A DNA stretch of 64,000 nucleotides from Saccharopolyspora phatthalungensis (GTDB lineage: Bacteria > Actinomycetota > Actinomycetes > Mycobacteriales > Pseudonocardiaceae), in the NCBI RefSeq assembly GCF_014203395.1, contig NZ_JACHIW010000001.1:1240001-1304000 (forward strand). The letters run 5' to 3'. The notes beneath the pieces were generated by a model that saw nothing but the letters and a program-made list of their open reading frames with translations, searched no databases and was not told the DNA's origin. Shown here piece by piece: positions 1 through 9,404 of the stretch (position 1 is its first letter; the number at the start of each line of letters is the position of its first letter). A program made the position numbers and the translations under genes.

Positions 1-409
1 GCAACCCGCAGCCCCGGTCGGAACGAGCCACCTGGTTCGCGGCCTGGACGTAGGCGGCCAGCACCGGTTGCGGAATGCCCAGCGACCCGACCGGCAGGTC
101 CACCTGCGGACCCGCTCCGGTGGCGAGTTGCTGCGGGTCGGCCGCCCGTTCCAGCACCTCAGTGCTGAGCCACGGAGCCTGCGGAAGACGCCCGCCGGCA
201 CCGAGGTCGCGCGGATCCCGCTCGCCGGCCGGTGTTTGCGGGGCGGCCAGAAACAAGCTGGGCGCGCCCATCAGCGTGGCCGGTAGCAGCAACACCGGGG
301 TCAGCGCAGTCACCGCAACCCACTTGCGCGCCTTTCGTCGTGCCGCCCCGCAGAGCCGCGGAGCCGTCTTCCACTCGTGCTTGCCGTGGCGCTTCTTGCG
401 AGCCGTCAC
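1..409 (-). CDS. Lytic transglycosylase, N-terminal part (cut by window edge)
   Basis: Only about 136 codons are visible; the rest lies left of the window. The protein begins with a very basic stretch, then one hydrophobic segment (about residues 30-50), then a Pro/Gly-rich linker. Near residues 110-130 the segment IPQPVLAAYVQAANQVA resembles the entry helix of the two paralogues at 5284-6093 (IPARAIVSYVNADLAM) and 6166-6945 (IPRAALQAYGYAQHVI). By that likeness it is a membrane-anchored peptidoglycan lytic transglycosylase of the MltB/LpqU type. The catalytic part is not in view. I chose GTG at 409 because GGGGA lies about 8 nt upstream; an in-frame ATG at 418 is the alternative. Confidence 0.65.
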   Translation of the reverse strand, partial: MTARKKRHGKHEWKTAPRLCGAARRKARKWVAVTALTPVLLLPATLMGAPSLFLAAPQTPAGERDPRDLGAGGRLPQAPWLSTEVLERAADPQQLATGAGPQVDLPVGSLGIPQPVLAAYVQAANQVARSDRGCGL

Positions 410-615
410 TAGCCACATCCCCAGACCGAACATCACCGGACAAACCGAGACGGATCCCTGGATACACCACCGGTTAGAAGAACGCCGGATAGCGAACCGA
501 CACATCACCCGTCCGACTGGTGAACGCCTCAACCGCCCGCCCGGTTGCTCCCGACGGGCGCGCAATCGCATCGACTCCGGGCTTTTCGCGCGGTGTTTGT
601 GCCTACCCTCCGAAC

Positions 616-2256
616 ATGACGCTCATCGACGAGCCGCCCGCATTCAGCACCCACCGGGTGGCGAACCAGCCACCGCCACTGGCCGGCTTCGACCCACTGG
701 CCTGCGATCCGGCCCTCGGCGCCGCGCTCACCCTCTACGCCGTCGGTGATCTCACCGCGCTCGCACGGGAGGCGGGCTCGGCCGCAGCGCGCGAGCACGG
801 TCGGCTCGCCAACGAACACCCGCCCGAACTGCGCACCCACGACCGCTACGGCAGCCGGATCGACGAGGTCGACTTCCACCCGTCCTGGCACTGGCTGATG
901 TCGCGCGCGATCGATCACGGCCTGCACGCCGCGCCGTGGACGCAGGGACCGGGCGCGCACCTGCGGCGCGCGGCCGGTTTCTACCTGTGGTCGCAGGTCG
1001 AGGCCGGGCACGGTTGCCCGATCTCCATGACGTACTCCGCCGTGCCCGCGCTGCGGTACGCGCCGACGTTGGCGGATCAGTACGAGCCGAAGCTCACCGC
1101 GTCCGCCTACGAGTTCGGGCTGCGCCCGCCGATGGAGAAGACGGCGCTGCTGGCCGGCATGTCGATGACGGAGAAGCAGGGTGGCTCGGACGTGCGGGCC
1201 AACACCACGACCGCCGAACCGCTTGCCGACGGCAGCTACCGGATCGTCGGGCACAAATGGTTCACATCGGCACCGATGAACGACCTGTTCCTGACCTTGG
1301 CGCAGGCACCCGGCGGGCTGAGCTGCTTCCTGGTGCCGCGGGTGTTGCCGGATGGCAGCCGCAACGAGATCCGGCTGCAGCGGTTGAAGGACAAGCTGGG
1401 CAACAAGTCCAACGCGTCGGCCGAGATCGAGTACGCCGGGGCGATCGGCCAGCTGATCGGCGAAGCGGGACGCGGGGTTCGCTGCATTATCGAGATGGTG
1501 TCGATGACCAGGCTCGACTGTGTACTCGGCGCGGCTGCGAACATCCGGATCGCGCTGTCGGAGGCGGCCCACCACGTGCAGCACCGCAGCGCGTTCGGCC
1601 GGCGCCTAGCGGACCTGCCGTTGATGCGCAACGTCGTGGCGGACCTGGCACTGGAGTCGGAAGCCGCGACGACGCTGGCGATGCGACTGGCGGCGGCGGT
1701 CGAACACGGCGAGGACGACCTGCTGCGCTTGGCGCTGCCGGCGGCGAAGTACTACGTCTGCAAGCGCGGCCCGGCGGTGGTCGCGGAAGCGCTGGAATGC
1801 CTGGGCGGCAACGGCTATGTCGAAGAATCGGGGATGCCCCGGCTGTACCGAGAAGCGCCGCTGAGCTCTATTTGGGAAGGATCGGGCAACGTCACCGCGC
1901 TGGATCTGCTGCGCGCACTCGACAAGCAACCGTCCACTCTGGACGCTGTTTTCGTGGAGCTCGACGCCGCCTCCGGCGGCAATGCCGACTACGATGCCGC
2001 GCTGCGGCGGCTCCGCGGCGAGCTCGCCGCGCCTGCGCCCGAACGGGCGCGAGGCCTCGCGGAACTCCTGGCGCTGACGCTCCAGGCGTCGCTGCTGCTG
2101 CGCTACGCGCCCGCGCCGGTAGCCGAGGCGTTCACCGCTACGCGGCTCGTCGCTCCCGGCCGCACCTTTGGTGCGACTTCGATCCCGGGCGCCCGCGCCC
2201 TCCTCGACCGGATCGCACCGACGATCCTGCTGGGCGATTTCAACGGAAGCCGTTGA
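616..2256 (+). CDS. aidB: AidB-like acyl-CoA dehydrogenase flavoprotein
   Basis: A 546-aa member of the acyl-CoA dehydrogenase superfamily, matching the usual length of AidB (alkylation-response flavoprotein, about 540 aa). Visible marks are the early PSWHWLMSRAIDHGL segment, the FAD/substrate signature MSMTEKQGGSDVRANT (about residue 180), and the C-terminal GGNGYVEESGMPRLYREA followed by IWEGSGNV, which is typical of the AidB branch. AidB proteins bind FAD and DNA and show weak isovaleryl-CoA dehydrogenase activity; whether this one acts in DNA protection or acyl-CoA oxidation cannot be told here. ATG at 616 is chosen because upstream in-frame sequence is non-coding in character. The last codons (GDFNGSR) lie inside a perfect palindrome and overlap the end of the convergent DUF501 gene by 17 nt. 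Confidence 0.88.
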   Translation: MTLIDEPPAFSTHRVANQPPPLAGFDPLACDPALGAALTLYAVGDLTALAREAGSAAAREHGRLANEHPPELRTHDRYGSRIDEVDFHPSWHWLMSRAIDHGLHAAPWTQGPGAHLRRAAGFYLWSQVEAGHGCPISMTYSAVPALRYAPTLADQYEPKLTASAYEFGLRPPMEKTALLAGMSMTEKQGGSDVRANTTTAEPLADGSYRIVGHKWFTSAPMNDLFLTLAQAPGGLSCFLVPRVLPDGSRNEIRLQRLKDKLGNKSNASAEIEYAGAIGQLIGEAGRGVRCIIEMVSMTRLDCVLGAAANIRIALSEAAHHVQHRSAFGRRLADLPLMRNVVADLALESEAATTLAMRLAAAVEHGEDDLLRLALPAAKYYVCKRGPAVVAEALECLGGNGYVEESGMPRLYREAPLSSIWEGSGNVTALDLLRALDKQPSTLDAVFVELDAASGGNADYDAALRRLRGELAAPAPERARGLAELLALTLQASLLLRYAPAPVAEAFTATRLVAPGRTFGATSIPGARALLDRIAPTILLGDFNGSR

Positions 2257-2263
2257 AATCGCC
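2233..2263. repeat. Palindrome between convergent aidB and DUF501 genes
   Basis: Two perfect 14-nt arms (GGCGATTTCAACGG and its complement) around the 3-nt loop AAG. The stop codons of both flanking convergent genes fall inside it, so it probably acts as a bidirectional terminator. The core GATTTC...GAAATC recurs at 16301, 23356, 29511, 38349 and 42898. Confidence 0.85.
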
Positions 2264-2758
2264 GCCAAGTAGGTAGCGGTGTTCGGGCCAGCGTTCGGCG
2301 ATCAGGTCGATCGCCTCGTCGCCGAACGGATTGACGCCCGGCCCCTTGGCCAGGGCGTGGGCGATGTGCACGTGCAGGCACTTGACCCGGTCCGGCATGC
2401 CGCCGGCGCTGACCCGGGTGCCCAGCGATTCGAGCGCGTCACGCTCCGCGAGGTAGGACTCGTGCGCCCGGCGGTAGCGCTTCGCAAGGTCCGGGTCCTC
2501 GGCGAGCCGATCGGTCATTTCCCGCATCAGGCCCTCGGCTTCGAAGGTGGACGCGTGCGCCACCAGCTGCGGCGCGGTCAGGTAGTACAGCGTCGGAAAC
2601 GGCGTGCCGTCTTCCAGCCGAGGTTTGGTCTGCACCACGGTGGGATCACCGGTCGCGTCGCGCGCCGCGATCGCGTGCAGCCCGCGCGGCGGCCGACCGA
2701 GCTGCCGCCGGATGCACTCCCGATCCGCATCGCCGATCACCGGCACGCCCGAGTTCAC
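2240..2758 (-). CDS. DUF501 family protein
   Basis: A 172-aa protein of the actinobacterial DUF501 family (Rv1025 in M. tuberculosis). Family features visible are the N-terminal DRECIRRQLGRPPRG, the central PTLYYLTAP motif and the C-terminal CLHVHIAHALAKGPGVNP. The function is unknown. It is the last gene of an eno-ftsB-DUF501 unit, as in mycobacteria. GTG at 2758 is chosen because it lies 2 nt after the ftsB-like stop and is preceded by AAAGGGA; an upstream in-frame start would overlap the previous gene. The C-terminus GGDFNGFR is encoded by the palindrome at 2233-2263, mirroring the GDFNGSR end of the convergent gene. Confidence 0.87.
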   Translation of the reverse strand: MNSGVPVIGDADRECIRRQLGRPPRGLHAIAARDATGDPTVVQTKPRLEDGTPFPTLYYLTAPQLVAHASTFEAEGLMREMTDRLAEDPDLAKRYRRAHESYLAERDALESLGTRVSAGGMPDRVKCLHVHIAHALAKGPGVNPFGDEAIDLIAERWPEHRYLLGGDFNGFR

Positions 2759-2760
2759 CG

Positions 2761-3294
2761 TCAAGATCCCTTTCCCATCACCGAATTCCAGAGGTTTTCG
2801 TACCACGGCACGCCATCGTCGGCGGATGCGGTGGGAGGCGGCGGCGCGGCCGGGGCCGGGACCTCCACGATGTAGGGCGTCTCGCCCGGCCGGACGTAGC
2901 CCAGCCGGGCCCGCGCTTCCGCTTCCACCTGCGCCGGGTCGGAAAGCTCTTGCTTGCGCAGTTCCAGCTCCCGGACCTGCCGGGTCAGGTCGGCCTGCTG
3001 CTGCTCTTGCGCGGCCAGCTCGGCATGTTGGCTCAGATAGGTGCGCAGCGGCACCGACACGCTCAGCGCCATCACGCAGACCAGCATGGCCAGGCCCGCG
3101 GCCCGCCTGGTCGAGGAAAGCTTGAACGCTCCTCCAGTGCTGGACTTGGGACGGGACCGGGTCGGCGCCCGCCGACCCGGCCGCTTCCCCGAGCTCCTGG
3201 CCCCATCGCGGCGGGCGCGCTCGCCGCGGCGCTCCGCCGGGGGCTCGCCCCGGTGGTTTCGCCGCTGTTGATCCGATGCGCGCCCGACCGGCAT
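2761..3294 (-). CDS. FtsB/DivIC-like septum formation initiator
   Basis: A 177-aa bitopic membrane protein. Residues 1-60 are basic and Ser/Arg-rich (cytoplasmic); one transmembrane helix follows (about 66-84, LAMLVCVMALSVSVPL). Next comes an extracytoplasmic coiled coil (about 90-120, AAQEQQQADLTRQVRELEL) and the family motif ARARLGYVRPGE (about 130-141). The Pro/Ala-rich tail is C-terminal. FtsB/DivIC proteins hold the FtsQ-FtsL divisome complex together. It starts 3 nt after the eno stop, with GGAGAG inside the eno end as ribosome binding site, so the genes are co-transcribed. It corresponds to Rv1024. Confidence 0.9.
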   Translation of the reverse strand: MPVGRASDQQRRNHRGEPPAERRGERARRDGARSSGKRPGRRAPTRSRPKSSTGGAFKLSSTRRAAGLAMLVCVMALSVSVPLRTYLSQHAELAAQEQQQADLTRQVRELELRKQELSDPAQVEAEARARLGYVRPGETPYIVEVPAPAAPPPPTASADDGVPWYENLWNSVMGKGS

Positions 3295-3297
3295 GGC

Positions 3298-4608
<1,311 letters not shown>

Positions 4609-4844
4609 CTATGGACGTTGCGAACCGTCTCGGCGTTCCCGCACGCAGCGAACCGGCCGAACGCCCGACGACCGCCTACGAGCCTAACCGGGCCGGTAGA
4701 GCCGCGGACGCAGGCTCGCATGCCATCCGCGGATGGCCCCGGCGAGCCGGTGCCGGTCCGGCGTCCGCATCGTGGGCATCAGCCGGAATACCATCCGGAC
4801 GGACGTCTCGGAACAGCCGATCGGCACGTAACGTTGTCCCGGCC

Positions 4845-5222
4845 ATGACGACCAAAGGCACCGTTGAAGCGTTCCGCCGGGCAGAGGAACTGCTCGCGCA
4901 GCGCCGTCCGCTGGAAGCTCTCCGCGTCCTAGAACCCGTGCTCGACTTCGCCGCCGACAAACCAAGCGTGCAGTTGCTGCTCGGTCGGGCCTACTACTTC
5001 TCGGCCCAGCTGCGCCGCGCGGAGCACGCGTTTCTGCGCGTGCTGGAGTTCGATCCGTCGGACCACTACGCGCGCTTGGTGCTGGGCCGCACCCTGCAAC
5101 GCCAGGGCCGGCTGAACGAGGCACGGGCCCAGATCAGGCTGGCCGCCACTATGCACCCGGTGCCCGCATATCAAGAAGCACTGGGCGAGATCAACGCCCA
5201 CATCGCCACCCGCGGGATCTGA
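4845..5222 (+). CDS. Small TPR-repeat protein
   Basis: A 125-aa soluble protein made of tetratricopeptide-like helix pairs: EALRVLEPVLDFAADKPSVQ, then LGRAYYFSAQLRRAEHAFLR, then LGRTLQRQGRLNEARAQIRL. Such repeats mediate protein-protein contacts; no catalytic domain is present. It is transcribed opposite to eno from the 260-nt gap between them. ATG at 4845 is chosen because the protein before it has no TPR character. The partner is unknown. Confidence 0.82.
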   Translation: MTTKGTVEAFRRAEELLAQRRPLEALRVLEPVLDFAADKPSVQLLLGRAYYFSAQLRRAEHAFLRVLEFDPSDHYARLVLGRTLQRQGRLNEARAQIRLAATMHPVPAYQEALGEINAHIATRGI

Positions 5223-5283
5223 CCTCGGTGAGTTCGCAGTCGCAAGGCGTCCGCAGTCGTCATAGCGACACCGCTGGCGCGCG

Positions 5284-6093
5284 TCAGCGGCGGCGGTTGC
5301 CGGCTTCGGCGTAGGACTCGGCTAGGGCGAAGACCTTCTGGCCGTACTCCACCGAGTTGTTGTACGACAGGACGCCTGACCACCAGCCCGTACCGGTGGT
5401 CAGGTCCCGGCTGCCCGTGCAGAGGTAGCGCGCCGCGGTCATCGCGGCGTCGTCCAGGTTCTGCGGATCGCCGAGCCCGTCGCCGTTTCCGTCGGTCGCC
5501 CACTTCCGCCACGTCGACGGGATGAACTGCATCGGCCCGACGGCGCGGTCGTGCACCGGGTCGCCGTCGAGCGCGCCGCCGTCGGTGTCCGGGATCAGCC
5601 GGATTCCCGGTGCGCCGTTGAGCGGCACCCCGATGATCGGGGCCGACGGGCGGGCGTCCTCGCGCAGCAACCGGCGACCGTAGCGGCCGTGATCGGATTC
5701 GATGCGCCCGATGCCGGCCAGGGTCGCCCAGGAGATCTTGCAGCCGGGCTGGTGTTCGCGCATCGCCAGGTCCGCGTTGACGTAGGAGACGATCGCACGG
5801 GCCGGGATGTCCACCACAGCCGCCACCTGGTCGGCCCACTGCCGCACCGGGTCCCCGCCCGGGCCGTGCTGCGGGAGGAATTCCTCGACCAGCGGCGCGA
5901 CCGAGCCGGGAGCCACGGGCGCGGGTTCCAGCTCCTGGTCGGGCGGCGGTCCGGCCACCGGCGCCTTCGGCGGCTCGCCGAACACGCTGATCAGCCCGAC
6001 GCCGGTGACCATCGCGGCCAACAGCGCCACGGCGATGCCGAGCCGCTCGAAGGCGGCGGACATCGGGGACGTGTTCTTGATCACGCCGCCCAC
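5284..6093 (-). CDS. Lytic transglycosylase, membrane-anchored
   Basis: A 269-aa protein with one N-terminal transmembrane or uncleaved signal segment (about residues 18-38), a Pro-rich linker, and an MltB/LpqU-type lytic transglycosylase domain (about 85-265). Visible are the catalytic-glutamate region WATLAGIGRIESDHGRYG (the Glu of RIESDHG), PIIGVPLNG, IPDTDGGALDGD, GPMQFIPSTW and NLDDAAMTAARYLC. These enzymes cleave glycan strands of peptidoglycan to 1,6-anhydro products. It has the same strand and architecture as the gene at 6166-6945 but lacks a lipobox. Confidence 0.9.
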   Translation of the reverse strand: MGGVIKNTSPMSAAFERLGIAVALLAAMVTGVGLISVFGEPPKAPVAGPPPDQELEPAPVAPGSVAPLVEEFLPQHGPGGDPVRQWADQVAAVVDIPARAIVSYVNADLAMREHQPGCKISWATLAGIGRIESDHGRYGRRLLREDARPSAPIIGVPLNGAPGIRLIPDTDGGALDGDPVHDRAVGPMQFIPSTWRKWATDGNGDGLGDPQNLDDAAMTAARYLCTGSRDLTTGTGWWSGVLSYNNSVEYGQKVFALAESYAEAGNRRR

Positions 6094-6165
6094 GCTACTC
6101 GTCGGTAGCTCCGGGCTCCAGGGGCCGATCAGTGGGTCCCCGCAGACCCGGATTACGCCGCCCGG

Positions 6166-6945
6166 CTAGCCCTCGGCCGGGAGCGTGCGGCTCGTTTTGC
6201 CGTAGTAGTCGGCGTAATCCAGCACTTCCTGGCCGTAGCTGCGGCTCTCGTTGTAGGTCAGCAACGCCGACCAGAACCGCTCCGGGTCCTGGAGATGCCC
6301 GCCCTCGCTGCACAGGTAGTTGGCGGCGGCGAGGGCCGCATCGTCGATGTCCTGCGGATCGGCGACGCCGTCGCCGTCGGCGTCGACCTGCCACGTGCGC
6401 CACGTGGTCGGGATGAATTGCAGCGGCCCGACCGCGCGATCCCACGCCTGGTCGCCGTCGAGCGCGCCGCCGTCGGTGTCGGGAATGCGCTTGACCCCGG
6501 AGCTTCCGTCCAATGGCAGCCCGATGATCGGACGGCTCGGCCGCCCGGTCACGTCCAGCCGCGCCCCGCCGTGGCGACCGTGGCTGGATTCCACCGCGCC
6601 GATCCCGGCAAGCAACGACCAGCTGATTCCGCAGTCCGGCCGGTCCGCGGCGATGACGTGCTGCGCGTAGCCGTAGGCCTGGAGCGCGGCGCGCGGGATG
6701 TTGAGCTCGTCGGCCATCGATTCGGCCCAGCCGGAGAGCTGCCGCTGCGGCCGGGCTTCGGGCGGCACCGGCGGGCCGCCCGGCGCGAGCAGTTGCACCG
6801 GCGGCGGGTCGACCCCGCGGTCGGGCGGCGCGACCGCCGACGGCAGCGTGAATCCGCCGCCGGCATGCGGCGCTGTCGACGGCGGCGCACAAGAAGCCAG
6901 CAGGCTGAACGCGGGCGCCAACAACATCCATAACCGACGCGGCAC
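6166..6945 (-). CDS. lpqU: Lytic transglycosylase lipoprotein (LpqU-like)
   Basis: A 259-aa lipoprotein. GTG at 6945 is chosen because a near-perfect GGGAGGAG lies 4 nt upstream and the start gives a clean signal peptide ending in the lipobox LLASC. After a Pro-rich linker comes the transglycosylase domain: SWSLLAGIGAVESSHGRHG with the catalytic Glu, PIIGLPLDG, IPDTDGGALDGDQAWD, GPLQFIPTTW and DIDDAALAAANYLC. It is an exported, lipid-anchored peptidoglycan-cleaving enzyme. Its place between mazG and eno matches lpqU (Rv1022) of M. tuberculosis. It is one of three paralogues in the first 7 kb. Confidence 0.9.
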   Translation of the reverse strand: MPRRLWMLLAPAFSLLASCAPPSTAPHAGGGFTLPSAVAPPDRGVDPPPVQLLAPGGPPVPPEARPQRQLSGWAESMADELNIPRAALQAYGYAQHVIAADRPDCGISWSLLAGIGAVESSHGRHGGARLDVTGRPSRPIIGLPLDGSSGVKRIPDTDGGALDGDQAWDRAVGPLQFIPTTWRTWQVDADGDGVADPQDIDDAALAAANYLCSEGGHLQDPERFWSALLTYNESRSYGQEVLDYADYYGKTSRTLPAEG

Positions 6946-7067
6946 GAGACTCCTCCCTCTCCCCACGCGGACGCACCGGGGCGCCGAGTTCAGCCGGGCA
7001 AACCCCATCAACAGTCATCGCCGCGAGCCGCGTTTTCGTCAGCCGATGCGCCCGCGAGCGGTGTGCG

Positions 7068-8090
7068 TCACGTTTCCGAGCGCGCACCCGCCGGACCCGG
7101 CAAACCGGACATCAGCTCGCGCCAGTCGGCCGCCGAAAGCTCCGCCGGTTTCCGGCCGGATTCGCGGGCCAGCCGCTCGGCCGAGCGGATCCGCTCGGCG
7201 AAGGCCAGCGCGACCGAGCGCAGCTGGTCCTCCGGGTCGTGCCCGGTCAGCTTCGCCTGCGCGGCGGCACCGAACAACACGTCGCCGGGGGTTTCACCGC
7301 GCGGCATCGCATCCGCCGGGATCCCGGCGCGGTTCGCGCGCTGCACCAGCTTGGCCGCTAGGGCCACCGCCGGCTGCCCCAACGCCACTCCATCCACAAT
7401 GGACTCTCGCTGCTTCTCCTGCTGCTTCAGCTCTTCCCAGCGGGTGTGCTGCGACTCGGCATCCAGCACCGCCGGGCCGTCGGCGAAGACGTGCGGATGC
7501 CGCGACACGAGTTTGCTGACGAGCCCGGCGGCGACCGCGTCGATGCCGAACGGATCGGCCGGGTCCTCGGTCGCGACCCGCGCGTGGAACAGGACCTGCA
7601 ACAGCACGTCACCTAGTTCCTCGCACAACGCCTCCCGGTCGCGGTGCTCGATCGCGTCGAGCAGCTCGTAGGTCTCCTCGACGAGGTATTGCCGCAGCGT
7701 GTCGTGGTCCTGCTCGGCATCCCAGGGGCAACCGCCCGGCGAGCGCAATCGGTCCATCACCGTCACCGCGTCCAACAGCTCGATCCCGGCCGGAGCCGGG
7801 GCGGTGACCAGCCGGGCACCGGCGGCACATAGGCCGTCAGCCGCGGCGGAGGCGAGTTCGCCAACGATCAGCACCACCGGCTCCTGCACCGCCTGCGCCA
7901 GCAGATCGGCCGCCGCAGGCGGTGCGGGAACATCGAGCGCCGCACGCGTGGCGGGCGCGAGACCGGGTTCGGCGTAGACGACGGCCGCGCTGCGCAGCAG
8001 CGACAGCGCGGCGGCCGGTAGGACTTCGCCAAGCCGGTCGTCGACCACGACGACGGCAGAACCTTCGGCAACCCGGACTTCGTCGCTCAT
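7068..8090 (-). CDS. mazG: MazG family nucleoside triphosphate pyrophosphohydrolase
   Basis: A 340-aa protein with a C-terminal MazG domain that hydrolyses (d)NTPs to monophosphates, a house-cleaning role for damaged nucleotides. Motifs are GGCPWDAEQDHDTLRQYL, the metal-binding EETYELLDA and EELGDVLLQVLFHA (EExxE...ExxD type), and the second-helix RHPHVFAD. The N-terminal 100 residues are a divergent, Ala-rich tetrapyrrole-methylase-like extension, as in other actinobacterial MazG proteins. ATG at 8090 is preferred over in-frame upstream codons because the family N-terminus starts here. It follows the SurA-like gene, as in mycobacteria it follows mfd. Confidence 0.92.
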   Translation of the reverse strand: MSDEVRVAEGSAVVVVDDRLGEVLPAAALSLLRSAAVVYAEPGLAPATRAALDVPAPPAAADLLAQAVQEPVVLIVGELASAAADGLCAAGARLVTAPAPAGIELLDAVTVMDRLRSPGGCPWDAEQDHDTLRQYLVEETYELLDAIEHRDREALCEELGDVLLQVLFHARVATEDPADPFGIDAVAAGLVSKLVSRHPHVFADGPAVLDAESQHTRWEELKQQEKQRESIVDGVALGQPAVALAAKLVQRANRAGIPADAMPRGETPGDVLFGAAAQAKLTGHDPEDQLRSVALAFAERIRSAERLARESGRKPAELSAADWRELMSGLPGPAGARSET

Positions 8091-8240
8091 GCTGCGATTG
8101 TCCCAAGCCGTGCCCCTGGCCGTGGGCACGGGCTCCGAAGCGTCGCCCGCCGCGCCCGGTGGACGATCGAGTGGTTCAGCGGACCCTGCCGGGCCGGCGA
8201 CGACGAACGGTTCCCTGGACGGAGCTACCGGGTCGGCAGG

Positions 8241-9164
8241 TCAGGAGGCCGTGGGCCGGCCAGTCAGGCGGAAGCCGGTGGTTTCGCTGTCGTTGGGGAC
8301 CGCCGTCAGGCTCACCTGGTCCCACACTCCGTAGCGCGGGCTGAGCCGCACCCCGACGCGGTCCGCGGTGATGCCCAGCAGAAACATGCCGACGCCCTGC
8401 AACGTCTGCTCGTCCGCCCCGCCCGCGGGCGAAGCCGGGGGCGCGTCGGTGCGGCGGTCGTTGATCCGCGCGATCAGCCACTGGCCGGAGTTCGGCTCCG
8501 GCTCGAAGGCCAGGACCGTGCCGGGCTGCGCGCCGAACAGCGGAGTCGCGGCCGCGAGTCGCGGACTGTCGGTGGCGCGCAAGTGCTGACCGAGCGCTGC
8601 CGGGAGACCAGTCCTGGCGTCGGTGTTGACCACCGCGGCCGCCTCCGCCGGCCCCTGCAACATGCGCTGCGCCTTCTCCTGCGCCTCTCGACGCGTGGTC
8701 GCCTGGGTGTAGTCGAAGGTGATCGCCAGCCGGTCGAAGTACTTGCGGCCGAGTTCCGTTGCCAGCAACTGGGTCCGCATCACCTCGCGGAGGTTCTGCT
8801 GGGTGTAGATCTTGCCCGCGGTCGCCTGTTGCGGCCCGCCCATCCGGTTGATCAGGTCGGTGACCTGCTGATCGGTGACGGCCAGCCGCTCGTCGCGGGC
8901 CGCCTGCTCGACCAGTTCCTGCCGCACCAGCTGCGCGGCCAGCTGCCTCCCGAGGTCGTCGAGCTGGCCCTGCTCTCGCAGCTGCGGCTTGAGGTCTGGT
9001 TCCTTCGCCAGAGCCTCGTCGAACCAGGTCTGGACCTCGGTGACCGGGATGCGGGTGTCGCCCACGATGGCGGCGGCGCCGACCTGATTGGGGCCGGAAC
9101 CGCAGCCGGCGAGCAGCAGTCCGGCCGCGGCGATGGATGCGAGAAGGCGCCCGTGGCGCAGCAT
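8241..9164 (-). CDS. SurA N-terminal domain lipoprotein (periplasmic chaperone-like)
   Basis: A 307-aa exported lipoprotein: signal peptide MLRHGRLLASIAAAG followed by lipobox LLAGC. The mature part carries a SurA_N-like helical domain (AAAIVGDTRIPVTEVQTWFD, LAAQLVRQELVEQAARDE). A mixed C-terminal region lacks a clear PpiC active-site signature. Such proteins are thought to assist folding of exported proteins; a peptidyl-prolyl isomerase activity is doubtful here. ATG at 9164 has GAGG 8 nt upstream. It lies between mazG and the BCCT gene on the same strand. Confidence 0.8.
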   Translation of the reverse strand: MLRHGRLLASIAAAGLLLAGCGSGPNQVGAAAIVGDTRIPVTEVQTWFDEALAKEPDLKPQLREQGQLDDLGRQLAAQLVRQELVEQAARDERLAVTDQQVTDLINRMGGPQQATAGKIYTQQNLREVMRTQLLATELGRKYFDRLAITFDYTQATTRREAQEKAQRMLQGPAEAAAVVNTDARTGLPAALGQHLRATDSPRLAAATPLFGAQPGTVLAFEPEPNSGQWLIARINDRRTDAPPASPAGGADEQTLQGVGMFLLGITADRVGVRLSPRYGVWDQVSLTAVPNDSETTGFRLTGRPTAS

Positions 9165-9404
9165 GCGGAACCTCACAGCGGGCACCCTCTCACGAAGCCA
9201 CGCTGGGGTGAAGCCTCGACACAGTCCGAAGTCGACACTCGCCCGGTGCGGCGAGGCCGGTTCGGCTCAGCGGAACAACGGGCCGCACAACCGGCTGAAA
9301 AAAGGGGGCTGCAAAACGGTCCGTCGGCCCCTCCGGCCACCTTCTCGCCCTCGATCAGCACCTCGCAGGATTTCGCGCCAGAATGCCGCGCGCCCCGGCA
9401 CGGA

